Source: an uncultured Collinsella sp.
GTDB lineage: Bacteria > Actinomycetota > Coriobacteriia > Coriobacteriales > Coriobacteriaceae
Length of the DNA: 10,230 bases
Reading direction: 5' to 3'
Assembly: GCA_958412345.1 (NCBI GenBank)
Contig: CATYSO010000036.1
Coordinates: 1-10,230 of the forward strand
Shown here: positions 1-6,900 of the stretch, piece after piece
Position numbering within the stretch: the stretch's first letter is position 1
How the letters are laid out: the number at the start of each line of letters is the position of its first letter
Position numbers and translations under genes: made by a program
Notes under the pieces: model-generated
Database searches by the model: none
Told to the model about the DNA's origin: nothing
The model's input: only the letters and a program-made list of their open reading frames with translations

Positions 1-12
1 TAGCCGTGCAAC

Positions 13-40
13 GGAAAAGAGCCGCCCTTTCGGACGACTC
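13..40 (-). terminator. Candidate intrinsic terminator on the minus strand
   Basis: Read on the minus strand, GAGTCGTCC (complement of 32-40) pairs with GGGCGGCTC (complement of 19-27) around a GAAA loop. It forms seven Watson-Crick and two G-U pairs and is followed at once by UUUUCC (complement of 13-18). On the plus strand the same two wobbles become C-A mismatches and no T tract follows, so the signal favours minus-strand use. No minus-strand gene is visible to its right in the window. It could therefore end a small RNA (see findings) or be a chance hairpin. Confidence 0.45.
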
Positions 41-50
41 AAACTGTAAT

Positions 51-125
51 GGGGCCATTTTAGCTACCCCGGCTGATAACACGAATGATTGGCTGATTAA
101 CAGCCGGGGCAGCTAAAATAGCCCC
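51..125. repeat. 25-bp inverted repeat with 25-nt loop
   Basis: Arms at 51-75 and 101-125 match at 23 of 25 positions. The two exceptions are C-A mismatches on the plus strand but G-U pairs on the minus strand, so a minus-strand RNA would pair along the whole arm. The outer flank at 126-138 (GTCCCAAATTGAC) continues into a sequence found again, inverted, at 8598-8625. The hairpin lies upstream of tRNA-Leu and has no T tract on the plus strand. It looks like a dispersed intergenic palindrome rather than part of a gene. Confidence 0.8.
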
Positions 126-213
126 GTCCCAAATTGACTACCCCTGCTTACAGCCCCCACTCGTGGTGAGGTCGTGAGCCTAAAAACGTGTGCGTGCGCT
201 TGTCGTTCGTATC

Positions 214-222
214 TGCTATCAT
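214..222 (+). promoter_or_regulatory. Extended -10 promoter for tRNA-Leu
   Basis: TGCTATCAT matches an extended -10 (TG-N-TATNAT) and would start transcription near 229, about 13 bases before the mature tRNA. No good -35 hexamer lies 16-18 bases upstream, which is tolerated by extended -10 promoters. This is pattern matching only. Confidence 0.5.
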
Positions 223-241
223 TCCTAGTCTGTGCGCTCAT

Positions 242-325
242 GCGGGCGTGGCGGAATTGGTAGACGCGCCAGATTTAGGTTCTGGTGGGATTCCCGTGAA
301 GGTTCGAGTCCTTTCGCCCGCACCA
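242..325 (+). tRNA. tRNA-Leu (anticodon UAG)
   Basis: This 84-nt class II tRNA has an acceptor stem GCGGGCG (242-248) pairing with CGCCCGC (315-321), an A discriminator, and a genomically encoded CCA (323-325). The anticodon stem CCAGA/TCTGG (269-273/281-285) encloses the loop TTTAGGT with anticodon TAG at 276-278, which reads CUN leucine codons. The extended variable arm after 285, which can pair GGGA with TCCC, is typical of leucine tRNAs. The T loop TTCGAGT follows. The gene sits 88 bases upstream of tig and may be co-transcribed with it, since no clear terminator separates them. Confidence 0.97.
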
Positions 326-403
326 ACGCACCCGCGTCGGCTTATGCCCTCGCGACTCTTTGTTGCATAAAGGTACCAGCACCTCAGATAAGCTGGGCAG
401 TAT

Positions 404-410
404 GAGGAGG
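404..410 (+). promoter_or_regulatory. Strong ribosome binding site of tig
   Basis: GAGGAGG is a near-perfect Shine-Dalgarno sequence. It lies 3 nt before GTG (414) and 6 nt before TTG (417), so it rules out the upstream in-frame ATG codons at 360 and 402, the latter overlapping the site. GTG is the commoner start codon; TTG has the better spacing. Confidence 0.85.
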
Positions 411-413
411 AAC

Positions 414-1715
414 GTGTTGAACATCACCGCTTCTGACGTCAAGGACGCCAAGCTCACCGCTACGGTCACCATCCCGGCCGCCGACGTCGACGCCGCGATC
501 AAGAAGGCCTACAAGGACACCGCCAAGAAGTACCGCTTCCCGGGCTTCCGCGCCGGCAAGGCTCCCCGTCCGGTCATCGACTCCGCCCTGGGCGCCGAGG
601 CCACCCTCGCTCAGGCCACCAACGACCTGATCGCCGCCAACGAGCCCGCCGTCCTCAACGAGCTGGATATCGTCCCCACCAAGAGCGGTGATTACAAGGA
701 GCTCGACCTCGCCAAGGATCACGAGGACTACACCTACACCGTCGAGTTCTCCCTGCGCCCCGCCGCTGAGCTCTCCTCCTTCGACGCCGTCGAGATCGAG
801 ATGCCTCCCGCGGAGGTCACCGAGTCCGAGATCAACAACCAGGTCGAGATGCTCCTCAACTACCGTGCTACCTTCGAGGACGTCGAGGGTCGCGCCGTCG
901 AGGCTGACGACTATGTGACCGTCGACCTCAAGGCCGTCGAGAATGCCGACAACTTCGCCGCCGAGGGCCGTATGCTCATCGCCGGTAGCGACAGCAACCC
1001 CGCCGAGTTCAACGAGGCCCTGATCGGTGCCAACGTTGACGACGTCAAGACCGTCACCTGGACCGACGAGGTCGAGGAGGGCGAGGAGGCCGAGACCCAC
1101 ACCGTCGAGGTCACCGTCAAGGGCATCAAGGTCCGCAACACCCCCGAGCTCACCGACGAGCTCGTCAAGTCCGACTTTGGCTTCGACAGCATCGACGCCA
1201 TGCGCGACGCCATCAAGCTCGAGATCGAGCAGGACAAGGCTTCCCGCCTCCCGGCCGAGAAGGAGAACCGTTGCGTCTCCGCTCTCGCCGAGCGCCTGCA
1301 GCTCGACGAGATGGACGCCGACTACGAGCAGTCCGTCTTTGAGGAGCTTGGCCAGAACTTCCTGTCCAACCTCGCTGCCCGCGGCATGACCCTGGACACC
1401 TGGCTGCCCGCTTCCGGCCTGACCATGGAGCAGTTCATCGGCGACCTGCACAAGCAGGCCAACGACGTTGCCCGTGAGTCCCTGGCTCTGGACGCCCTCG
1501 CCCATGAGCTCAAGATCGAGGTCACCGAGGACGACATCAACGCCGAGTTCGAGAAGGCCGGCGTCAAGGACGTCGAGGCTTCCAAGGCCGAGTTCATCGC
1601 CGATGGCCGCATGCCCGCCGTCCGCGAGTCCATCCGTCGCTCCAAGGCCGTCGACCACCTGGTCGAGAACGCCAAGGTGACCGAGGTCGACGAGACCGCC
1701 AAGGACGCCGAGTAA
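414..1715 (+). CDS. tig: Trigger factor, ribosome-associated chaperone / peptidyl-prolyl isomerase
   Basis: Trigger factor binds the ribosome exit tunnel through L23 and shields nascent chains. The 433-residue product has the normal family length and three-domain order. The N-terminal ribosome-binding domain carries the signature GFRAGKAP at residues 44-51, aligning with the E. coli GFRKGKVP loop. A central FKBP-type domain spans roughly residues 150-235, and a long helical, acidic C-terminal chaperone region follows and ends in Glu-rich sequence. The start was chosen from the GAGGAGG site; TTG at 417, two residues shorter, is an equally reasonable choice. Codons are overwhelmingly C-ending, as expected for a highly expressed gene, and this leaves long open frames on the opposite strand. 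The gene precedes clpP-clpX, a frequent bacterial arrangement that groups folding with degradation. A hairpin at 1792-1832 separates it from clpP. Confidence 0.97.
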   Translation: MLNITASDVKDAKLTATVTIPAADVDAAIKKAYKDTAKKYRFPGFRAGKAPRPVIDSALGAEATLAQATNDLIAANEPAVLNELDIVPTKSGDYKELDLAKDHEDYTYTVEFSLRPAAELSSFDAVEIEMPPAEVTESEINNQVEMLLNYRATFEDVEGRAVEADDYVTVDLKAVENADNFAAEGRMLIAGSDSNPAEFNEALIGANVDDVKTVTWTDEVEEGEEAETHTVEVTVKGIKVRNTPELTDELVKSDFGFDSIDAMRDAIKLEIEQDKASRLPAEKENRCVSALAERLQLDEMDADYEQSVFEELGQNFLSNLAARGMTLDTWLPASGLTMEQFIGDLHKQANDVARESLALDALAHELKIEVTEDDINAEFEKAGVKDVEASKAEFIADGRMPAVRESIRRSKAVDHLVENAKVTEVDETAKDAE

Positions 1716-1791
1716 TTCTCGCCACCTTTCCCGCGAGCGCATGTACGCGCCCGTGATGGGGTAAAGTTATAAGCCGGTTATCCGGTTGCTT

Positions 1792-1838
1792 CGTACGGTG
1801 CCAGCCAATGCATAGCATGCGGGCACCGTACGTTTGTC
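1792..1838 (+). terminator. Probable terminator or attenuator between tig and clpP
   Basis: A perfect 11-bp stem (CGTACGGTGCC at 1792-1802, GGCACCGTACG at 1822-1832) closes a 19-nt loop with a small inner GCAT/ATGC pairing (1810-1813/1817-1820). It is followed by TTTGTCT. The short, interrupted T tract makes it a moderate intrinsic terminator, so partial read-through into clpP is plausible. An operator-like palindrome is the alternative. Confidence 0.5.
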
Positions 1839-1877
1839 TAGAACCACTATTGGTCCGTAAGAGAAATGGAGATGCGT

Positions 1878-2498
1878 ATGATCGCTAAGTTCGATTCCGC
1901 CCTCGTGCCATACGTTATCGAGCAGACGCCGCGCGGCGAGCGCAGCTACGATATCTATTCGCGCCTGCTCAACGACCGCATCATCTTCTTGGGCGAGGAG
2001 ATTAACTCCGTCAGCGCCAACCTGGTCGTTGCCCAGCTGCTGCATCTTGAGAGCCAGGATGCCGAGAAGGATATCTCGCTCTACATCAATTCGCCCGGCG
2101 GCGAGGTCTACTCCGGCCTGGCGATTCTGGACACCATGAACTTCATCAAGCCGCAGGTCTCTACCATCTGCGTCGGTATGGCCGCGTCCATGGCCGCCGT
2201 GCTGCTCTCGGCCGGCGCCAAGGGCAAGCGCTTCTGCCTGCCGCACTCCAAGGTCATGATTCACCAGCCCAGCGGCGGTGCCCAGGGCCAGCAGACCGAG
2301 ATTGAGATCGTGGCCGAGGAGATCAAGAAGACCCGTCGCGAGCTCAACCAGATCCTGTCCGACGCCTCGGGCCAGCCGATCGAGAAGGTCCAGGCCGATA
2401 CCGAGCGCGACAATTATCTGACCGCTGTCGAGGCCCTCGACTACGGCCTGATCGACCGTATTGTCACCTCGCGCGATCTCGCCGCGAAGGACGCCTAG
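1878..2498 (+). CDS. clpP: ATP-dependent Clp protease proteolytic subunit ClpP
   Basis: ClpP is the serine protease barrel that degrades proteins unfolded and fed in by ClpX or another Clp ATPase in the cytosol. The 206-residue product is of normal length. The catalytic triad is visible: Ser104 in GMAASMAA, His129 in MIHQP and Asp178 in TERDN. The handle region (LNQILSDASGQP) and the N-terminal IEQTPRGERSYDIYSRLL also match the family. The start at 1878 is preferred because GGAG at 1868-1871 lies 6 nt upstream. ATGs at 1866 and 1872 are in frame but poorly spaced from any ribosome binding site. There is no long propeptide, and only one clpP occurs beside clpX. The stop is one base before the clpX ATG, so the pair is almost certainly one operon. 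Confidence 0.97.
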   Translation: MIAKFDSALVPYVIEQTPRGERSYDIYSRLLNDRIIFLGEEINSVSANLVVAQLLHLESQDAEKDISLYINSPGGEVYSGLAILDTMNFIKPQVSTICVGMAASMAAVLLSAGAKGKRFCLPHSKVMIHQPSGGAQGQQTEIEIVAEEIKKTRRELNQILSDASGQPIEKVQADTERDNYLTAVEALDYGLIDRIVTSRDLAAKDA

Positions 2499-2499
2499 G

Positions 2500-3906
2500 A
2501 TGGCAGGTAACATGCAGGACAACTTTGACGAGAACGGCAACCCCATCCGCTGCTCCTTCTGCGGAAAAGAGCAGGGACAGGTCCGTCGTCTCGTAAAGGG
2601 CCCGACCAACATCTTTATCTGCGACGAGTGCGTCGCCGCCTGCTCCGAGATTCTGGAGGAGTCGCTGGCTTCGGACTTTATGGACGCCGCCCGCAACGGC
2701 AAGCTGCCGGGCTTCCTCAACGACCACGGCCAGGCTGCTGGGCAGCCCGCCGTGGACCCCGAGGCCGAGGGCTTTGAGCTCGAGGACGACCGCCAGGTCA
2801 TCACGCACGTGCCGACGCCGCACGAGATCTATGACGAGCTTTCGGCCTATGTTATGGGTCAGGAGGACGCCAAGCGCGCCATGTCGGTGGCTGTGTACAA
2901 CCACTATCGCCGCGTGATCGAGGGCGGCGCTGCGGTGTCTGCCTTTGATGACGACATGGGCTCGCAGTTCGATGACGATATGGACGAGGTTGAGCTCGCC
3001 AAGTCCAACATCCTGCTGCTCGGTCCCACCGGTACCGGTAAGACCCTGTTGGCCCAGACGCTCGCCCGCATCCTCGAGGTGCCGTTTGCCATCGCCGACG
3101 CCACCGCGCTCACCGAGGCCGGTTACGTTGGCGAGGACGTGGAGAACATCCTGCTCAAGCTTATCAATGCTGCTGATGGCGACATTGAGCGCGCTCAGGT
3201 GGGCATTATCTACGTGGACGAGATTGACAAGATCGCCCGCAAGGCCGAGAACCTCTCCATTACCCGCGATGTCTCGGGCGAGGGCGTTCAGCAGGCACTG
3301 CTTAAGATTCTTGAGGGCACGGTGGCCAGCGTTCCGCCCACCGGCGGCCGCAAGCATCCCCAGCAGGAGCTGCTGCAGATCGACACGACCAACATCCTGT
3401 TCATCTGCGGCGGTGCCTTTGTGGGTCTGGACAAGATCATCGCCGACCGCGTGGGCAACAAGGGCGTGGGCTTTAACTCCGAGATCGCCGGTCCCACCTC
3501 GGTCGACGAGAACGACCTGCTGCGTCAGGTGCTCCCGCAGGACCTTAATGCCTTTGGCATGATCCCCGAGTTCGTGGGCCGTACGCCCGTCGTCACCCAG
3601 ACGCAGGCGCTCGACGAGGACGACCTGGTGTCGATCCTGACCGAGCCCAAGAACGCCGTGGTGCGCCAGTACCGTAAGATGTTCCAGCTCGAGGACGTTG
3701 AGCTTGAGTTTGAGGACGCCGCCCTGCACGAGATCGCCCGCATGGCGCTCGCCCGCAAGACCGGCGCCCGCGGCCTGCGCGCCATCTGCGAGGACGTGCT
3801 ACAGCAGACGATGTTCGACCTCCCCAGCGAGGAGGGCGTAGCCAAGGTCGTCGTAACCGAAGCGGCGGTCAAGGGCGAAGCACAGCCCACCCGCATCTAC
3901 GGCTAA
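2500..3906 (+). CDS. clpX: ATP-dependent Clp protease ATP-binding subunit ClpX
   Basis: ClpX is the hexameric AAA+ unfoldase that recognises tagged substrates and threads them into ClpP. The N-terminal zinc domain has Cys18, Cys21, Cys41 and Cys44. The AAA+ core shows Walker A GPTGTGKT (175-182), pore loop GYVG (208-211), Walker B IIYVDEID (236-243), the RKH loop (284-286), a ClpP-docking VGF tripeptide (323-325) and EFVGR. At 468 residues it is longer than the usual 410-430. The extra length lies in an acidic linker after the zinc domain (about residues 60-100) and in an acidic insertion before Walker A containing FDDDM twice (149-153 and 157-161). The start at 2500 has AAGGA (2487-2491) 8 nt upstream inside clpP; ATG at 2512 is an alternative. 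Translation is probably coupled to clpP, and a strong terminator follows. Confidence 0.97.
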   Translation: MAGNMQDNFDENGNPIRCSFCGKEQGQVRRLVKGPTNIFICDECVAACSEILEESLASDFMDAARNGKLPGFLNDHGQAAGQPAVDPEAEGFELEDDRQVITHVPTPHEIYDELSAYVMGQEDAKRAMSVAVYNHYRRVIEGGAAVSAFDDDMGSQFDDDMDEVELAKSNILLLGPTGTGKTLLAQTLARILEVPFAIADATALTEAGYVGEDVENILLKLINAADGDIERAQVGIIYVDEIDKIARKAENLSITRDVSGEGVQQALLKILEGTVASVPPTGGRKHPQQELLQIDTTNILFICGGAFVGLDKIIADRVGNKGVGFNSEIAGPTSVDENDLLRQVLPQDLNAFGMIPEFVGRTPVVTQTQALDEDDLVSILTEPKNAVVRQYRKMFQLEDVELEFEDAALHEIARMALARKTGARGLRAICEDVLQQTMFDLPSEEGVAKVVVTEAAVKGEAQPTRIYG

Positions 3907-3928
3907 AACCTGCCTAGAACGTGTTTGT

Positions 3929-3970
3929 AAATAGCCTCCGGCCACCCACGGTCGGAGGCTATTTTATATA
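3929..3970 (+). terminator. Strong intrinsic terminator after clpX
   Basis: A 12-bp stem (AAATAGCCTCCG at 3929-3940, CGGAGGCTATTT at 3953-3964) with a 12-nt loop runs into TTTATATA. It is GC-rich at the top with an A/T base, 22 bases after the clpX stop. The A run on the left could also allow weak function on the minus strand. It isolates clpPX from valS. Confidence 0.9.
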
Positions 3971-3993
3971 TACGCAATAACCCCAACTGCCTG

Positions 3994-4002
3994 TGTTATT
4001 CT
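3994..4002 (+). promoter_or_regulatory. Candidate extended -10 promoter of valS
   Basis: TGTTATTCT resembles an extended -10 (TG-N-TATTCT) and lies just after the clpX terminator, where a new promoter is needed. Transcription would start near 4009, giving a leader of about 185 nt that contains the large palindrome at 4061-4171. No convincing -35 is present. Confidence 0.4.
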
Positions 4003-4060
4003 GTGTGTTTGTTCAAGCCTCAGCGAAGTCCTATCAGACTGAAGTAATCGATACCTAAGA

Positions 4061-4171
4061 GGAGGAATGTAGGCCCGATTTTCGTAGATTCCGCACGAGC
4101 CGAAGACCACTTAATGTGGTCTTCGTGCGAGCCAGGACTTGACCGAGCGAAAATCGGGCCTACATTCCTCC
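4061..4171 (+). repeat. Palindromic element, copy 1, in the valS leader
   Basis: The outer arms 4061-4084 and 4148-4171 are perfectly complementary over 24 bp. Inside, CGAAGACCAC (4101-4110) pairs with GTGGTCTTCG (4116-4125) around the loop TTAAT. CGCA (4092-4095) then pairs with TGCG (4126-4129), leaving a 5-nt bulge CGAGC at 4096-4100. The core 4089-4139 recurs inverted at 6937-6986 downstream of valS with three differences. The element ends 9 nt before the valS ribosome binding site. It lacks the T-box antiterminator sequence. I do not recognise the element; a dispersed intergenic repeat or a structured leader are both possible. Confidence 0.88.
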
Positions 4172-4180
4172 CCGGTGGGC

Positions 4181-4189
4181 AAGGGAGAG
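4181..4189 (+). promoter_or_regulatory. Ribosome binding site of valS
   Basis: AAGGGAGAG precedes the ATG at 4194 by 4 nt, with the GGGAG core about 5-6 nt away. It lies just outside the 24-bp palindrome, so the hairpin could form without covering it. ATG at 4203 is a less likely start. Confidence 0.7.
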
Positions 4190-4193
4190 ATAT

Positions 4194-6890
4194 ATGGAAG
4201 AAATGCCCAAGAACTACGATCCGTCGACCAACGAGCCGGCGATCCTGCAGAAGTGGCTCGACGGCGGCTACTACAAGCGCCGCGAGGGCGTGGGCGACTG
4301 CACCGTCACCATTCCGCCTCCCAACGTGACCGGCAAGCTCCATATGGGCCACGCCACCGACGACTCCATCCAGGACGCCATCATCCGCATGGCCCGCATG
4401 CGCGGCAAGTCCACGCGCTGGGTGCTGGGTACCGACCACGCCGGTATCGCCACGCAGACCAAGGTCGACAAGAAGCTCAAGAGCGAGGGCATCAGCCGCC
4501 TGGAGATCGGCCGCGACAAGTTTGTCGACGCCTGCTGGGACTGGACCCACGAGTACGGCGGCATCATCGTCGAGCAGATCAAGCGCATGGGCTGCTCCGT
4601 CGACTTCGATAACGAGCGCTTCACCATGGACGAGGACTACGCCCAAGCCGTGCGCAAGGTTTTCTGCGACTGGTATCACGACGGCCTGATCTATCGCGGC
4701 AAGCGCATCGTTAACTGGTGCCCCAACTGCACCACCGCCATCTCGGACGACGAGGCGGAGTACAAGGACGAGAAGGGCCACCTGTGGCACCTGCGCTACC
4801 CGCTGACCGAGCCGGTCAACGGTCAGGACTACATCGTCGTCGCCACCACGCGCCCCGAGACCATGCTCGGCGACACGGGCGTTGCCGTCTCCCCGAAGGA
4901 CCCCGAAAAGGCCGCCTTCGTGGGCAAGACCGTCATGCTGCCGATCGTCAACCGCGAGATCCCCATCTTCTCCGACTACCACGTCGACGCCAACTTCGGT
5001 TCCGGCTTCGTTAAGGTCACCCCGGCCCACGATCCCAACGACTACGCCATGGGTCAGGCCCACGACCTGCCGCAGATCAATATCTTCGACGAGCACGCAG
5101 TGGTCGTCGAGGGCTACGGCGAGTTCACCGGCATGACGCGCGACGAGTGCCGCGAGGCCGTCATCAAGTGGTTCGAGGAGCACGACCTGCTCGACCACGT
5201 CGAAGAGCACGATCACTCCGTCATGCACTGCTACCGTTGCGACTCCGCCCTGGAACCGTGGCTGTCCGAGCAGTGGTTTGTCGCCGTCGACAAGCTCAAG
5301 GGGCCGGCGCTCGACGCCGTCAACTCCGGCAAGGTCACCTTCCATCCCGCGCGCTGGACGCAGACCTACACCACTTGGATGGAGAACCTCAAGGACTGGT
5401 GCATCAGCCGCCAGCTGTGGTGGGGCCACCGCATCCCCGTGTTCTACTGCGAGGACTGCGGCTGGGAGGACGCGCTCACCGAGGACACCGACGTGTGCCC
5501 CAAGTGCGGCGGCCACCACATCCATCAGGACGAGAACGTGCTGGACACCTGGTTTAGCTCGCAGCTGTGGACCTTCGCCACGCAGGGCTGGCCGCAAAAG
5601 CCGGAGCTGCTCGAGGGCCATCATCCCACGACGGCGCTCGTCACCGCGCGCGACATCATCGCGCTGTGGGTCGCCCGCATGGTCATGAGCTCGCTGTACT
5701 TCCTGGACGAGGTGCCGTTTAAGGACGTCGTCATCTACCCGACGATCCTGGCCAAGGACGGCAGCCGCATGTCCAAGTCCAAGGGCAACGGCGTTGACCC
5801 CATGGACCTCATTGGCATGTACGGTGCCGACGCCATGCGCTACAACCTGCTGACGCTGTGCACCAACAACCAGGACGTCAAGTTCGACGCGAACATCGAT
5901 AAGAAGACCAAGAAGCTTATCGACAGCCCGCGTACTGACCAGGCCAAGAGCTTTGTGACCAAGATCTGGAACGCCAGCCGCTTCCTGCTCATGAACATGG
6001 ATGGCTACACGCCCGGCGAGCCCGTCGTGGAGACGCCGGCCGACGCCTGGATGTTCAGCCGCCTGGCCAAGGCCGTGAAGATGGTCACCGAGGGTATTGA
6101 GAACTACACCTTTGGCGACATGGCCCGCGGCGTGCAGCAGTTCTTCTGGAATGAGGTCTGCGACTGGTACGTCGAGGTCACCAAGGCCCGCCTGAAGGGC
6201 GAGGGCCGACTGCAGGCTCAGCGCAACCTGATCTTTGTGCTCGACACCTCCATTCGCCTGATGCACCCGCTCATGCCGTTTGTTACCGAGGAGATCTGGG
6301 ACAACATGCCGGCGAGCGTGCTCGACCTGGATGCCGAGGGCAACGTTGACCGCGCCGAGGCGCTCATGATTGCCAAGTGGCCCGAGCCCGCCGACTACGC
6401 CAAGTACGTCGACGAGCCCGCCGAGCGCGCGTTTGAGCTGTGCCGTGCCGTCGTGTCTGCCGCCCGTGCCACGCGTTCGCGTTATCGCTTGAGCCCCAAG
6501 GCCGAGCTCGACGTGGTCGTGCGCGCCGGTGCCGAGGACATCGAGAAGCTCGAGAGCCTGCGTTCGACCATTGAGCCGCTGACCAACACCGCTTCGCTGG
6601 TCATGGGTACCGACGTTGAAAAGCCGGCCGCGAGCATCGCCGTGGTCGATAGCGGCGTCGAGGTCTTTGTGGTGCTCGAGGGCAAGGTTGATCTTTCGGC
6701 CGAGAAGGCACGCCTGGAGAAGGAGATTGTCGCGGCGCAGAAGGAGCTCGCCGGCTGCGAGAAGACGCTCGCCAACGAGGGCTTTGTGGCCAAGGCCGCG
6801 CCCGCGGTGGTCCAGAAGAAGAGGGACCGTGCAGCTGAGCTCAAGGAGATCCTGGCGGCGCTGACTGCTCAGGTTGCTGACTTCTCGTAA
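4194..6890 (+). CDS. valS: Valyl-tRNA synthetase
   Basis: This class Ia aminoacyl-tRNA synthetase charges tRNA-Val and edits threonyl mischarging. The 898-residue product is full length. It has the HIGH motif as HMGH (50-53, within PPPNVTGKLHMGHA), GTDHAGIATQ shortly after, a CP1 editing insertion, and the KMSKS loop as RMSKS (525-529). CxxC pairs at 176/179, 346/349, 419/422 and 435/438 suggest two zinc-binding knuckles, as known in other ValRS enzymes. An anticodon-binding domain (KIWNASRFLLMN onward) and a C-terminal Lys/Glu-rich coiled-coil arm (about 830-895) complete it. The first KMSKS lysine is arginine, a conservative change, with the second lysine (528) kept. Codon bias is strong, matching tig and clpX. 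The gene appears monocistronic, between the clpX terminator and the one at 7112-7143, and it lies between inverted copies of one palindromic element. Confidence 0.97.
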   Translation: MEEMPKNYDPSTNEPAILQKWLDGGYYKRREGVGDCTVTIPPPNVTGKLHMGHATDDSIQDAIIRMARMRGKSTRWVLGTDHAGIATQTKVDKKLKSEGISRLEIGRDKFVDACWDWTHEYGGIIVEQIKRMGCSVDFDNERFTMDEDYAQAVRKVFCDWYHDGLIYRGKRIVNWCPNCTTAISDDEAEYKDEKGHLWHLRYPLTEPVNGQDYIVVATTRPETMLGDTGVAVSPKDPEKAAFVGKTVMLPIVNREIPIFSDYHVDANFGSGFVKVTPAHDPNDYAMGQAHDLPQINIFDEHAVVVEGYGEFTGMTRDECREAVIKWFEEHDLLDHVEEHDHSVMHCYRCDSALEPWLSEQWFVAVDKLKGPALDAVNSGKVTFHPARWTQTYTTWMENLKDWCISRQLWWGHRIPVFYCEDCGWEDALTEDTDVCPKCGGHHIHQDENVLDTWFSSQLWTFATQGWPQKPELLEGHHPTTALVTARDIIALWVARMVMSSLYFLDEVPFKDVVIYPTILAKDGSRMSKSKGNGVDPMDLIGMYGADAMRYNLLTLCTNNQDVKFDANIDKKTKKLIDSPRTDQAKSFVTKIWNASRFLLMNMDGYTPGEPVVETPADAWMFSRLAKAVKMVTEGIENYTFGDMARGVQQFFWNEVCDWYVEVTKARLKGEGRLQAQRNLIFVLDTSIRLMHPLMPFVTEEIWDNMPASVLDLDAEGNVDRAEALMIAKWPEPADYAKYVDEPAERAFELCRAVVSAARATRSRYRLSPKAELDVVVRAGAEDIEKLESLRSTIEPLTNTASLVMGTDVEKPAASIAVVDSGVEVFVVLEGKVDLSAEKARLEKEIVAAQKELAGCEKTLANEGFVAKAAPAVVQKKRDRAAELKEILAALTAQVADFS

Positions 6891-6900
6891 GCGTTACTGG

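Noticed and set aside
188..370. 60-codon plus-strand open frame
   Set aside because: It runs straight through the tRNA-Leu gene.
384..1742. 452-codon open frame on the minus strand over tig
   Set aside because: It is an antisense shadow produced by the C-ending codon bias of tig. Its Gly/Leu/Val/Asp-rich translation has no recognisable motifs, and tig itself is unmistakable.
2464..3729. 421-codon open frame on the minus strand over clpX
   Set aside because: Low-complexity antisense translation with no domain; clpX is clear on the plus strand.
4067..4072. ATG-TAG minimal start-stop after GGAGG in palindrome copy 1
   Set aside because: The GGAGG is only about 1 nt from the ATG, too close to act as a ribosome binding site, and the sequence is part of a palindrome arm absent from copy 2.
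4009..4193. T-box riboswitch in the valS leader
   Set aside because: No conserved T-box antiterminator sequence was seen, and the leader is dominated by a dispersed-type palindrome.
4020..6266. 748-codon open frame on the minus strand over valS
   Set aside because: Very long, but it follows from strong codon bias. The protein is repetitive in His/Val/Leu/Gly and lacks any motif, and valS is complete on the plus strand.
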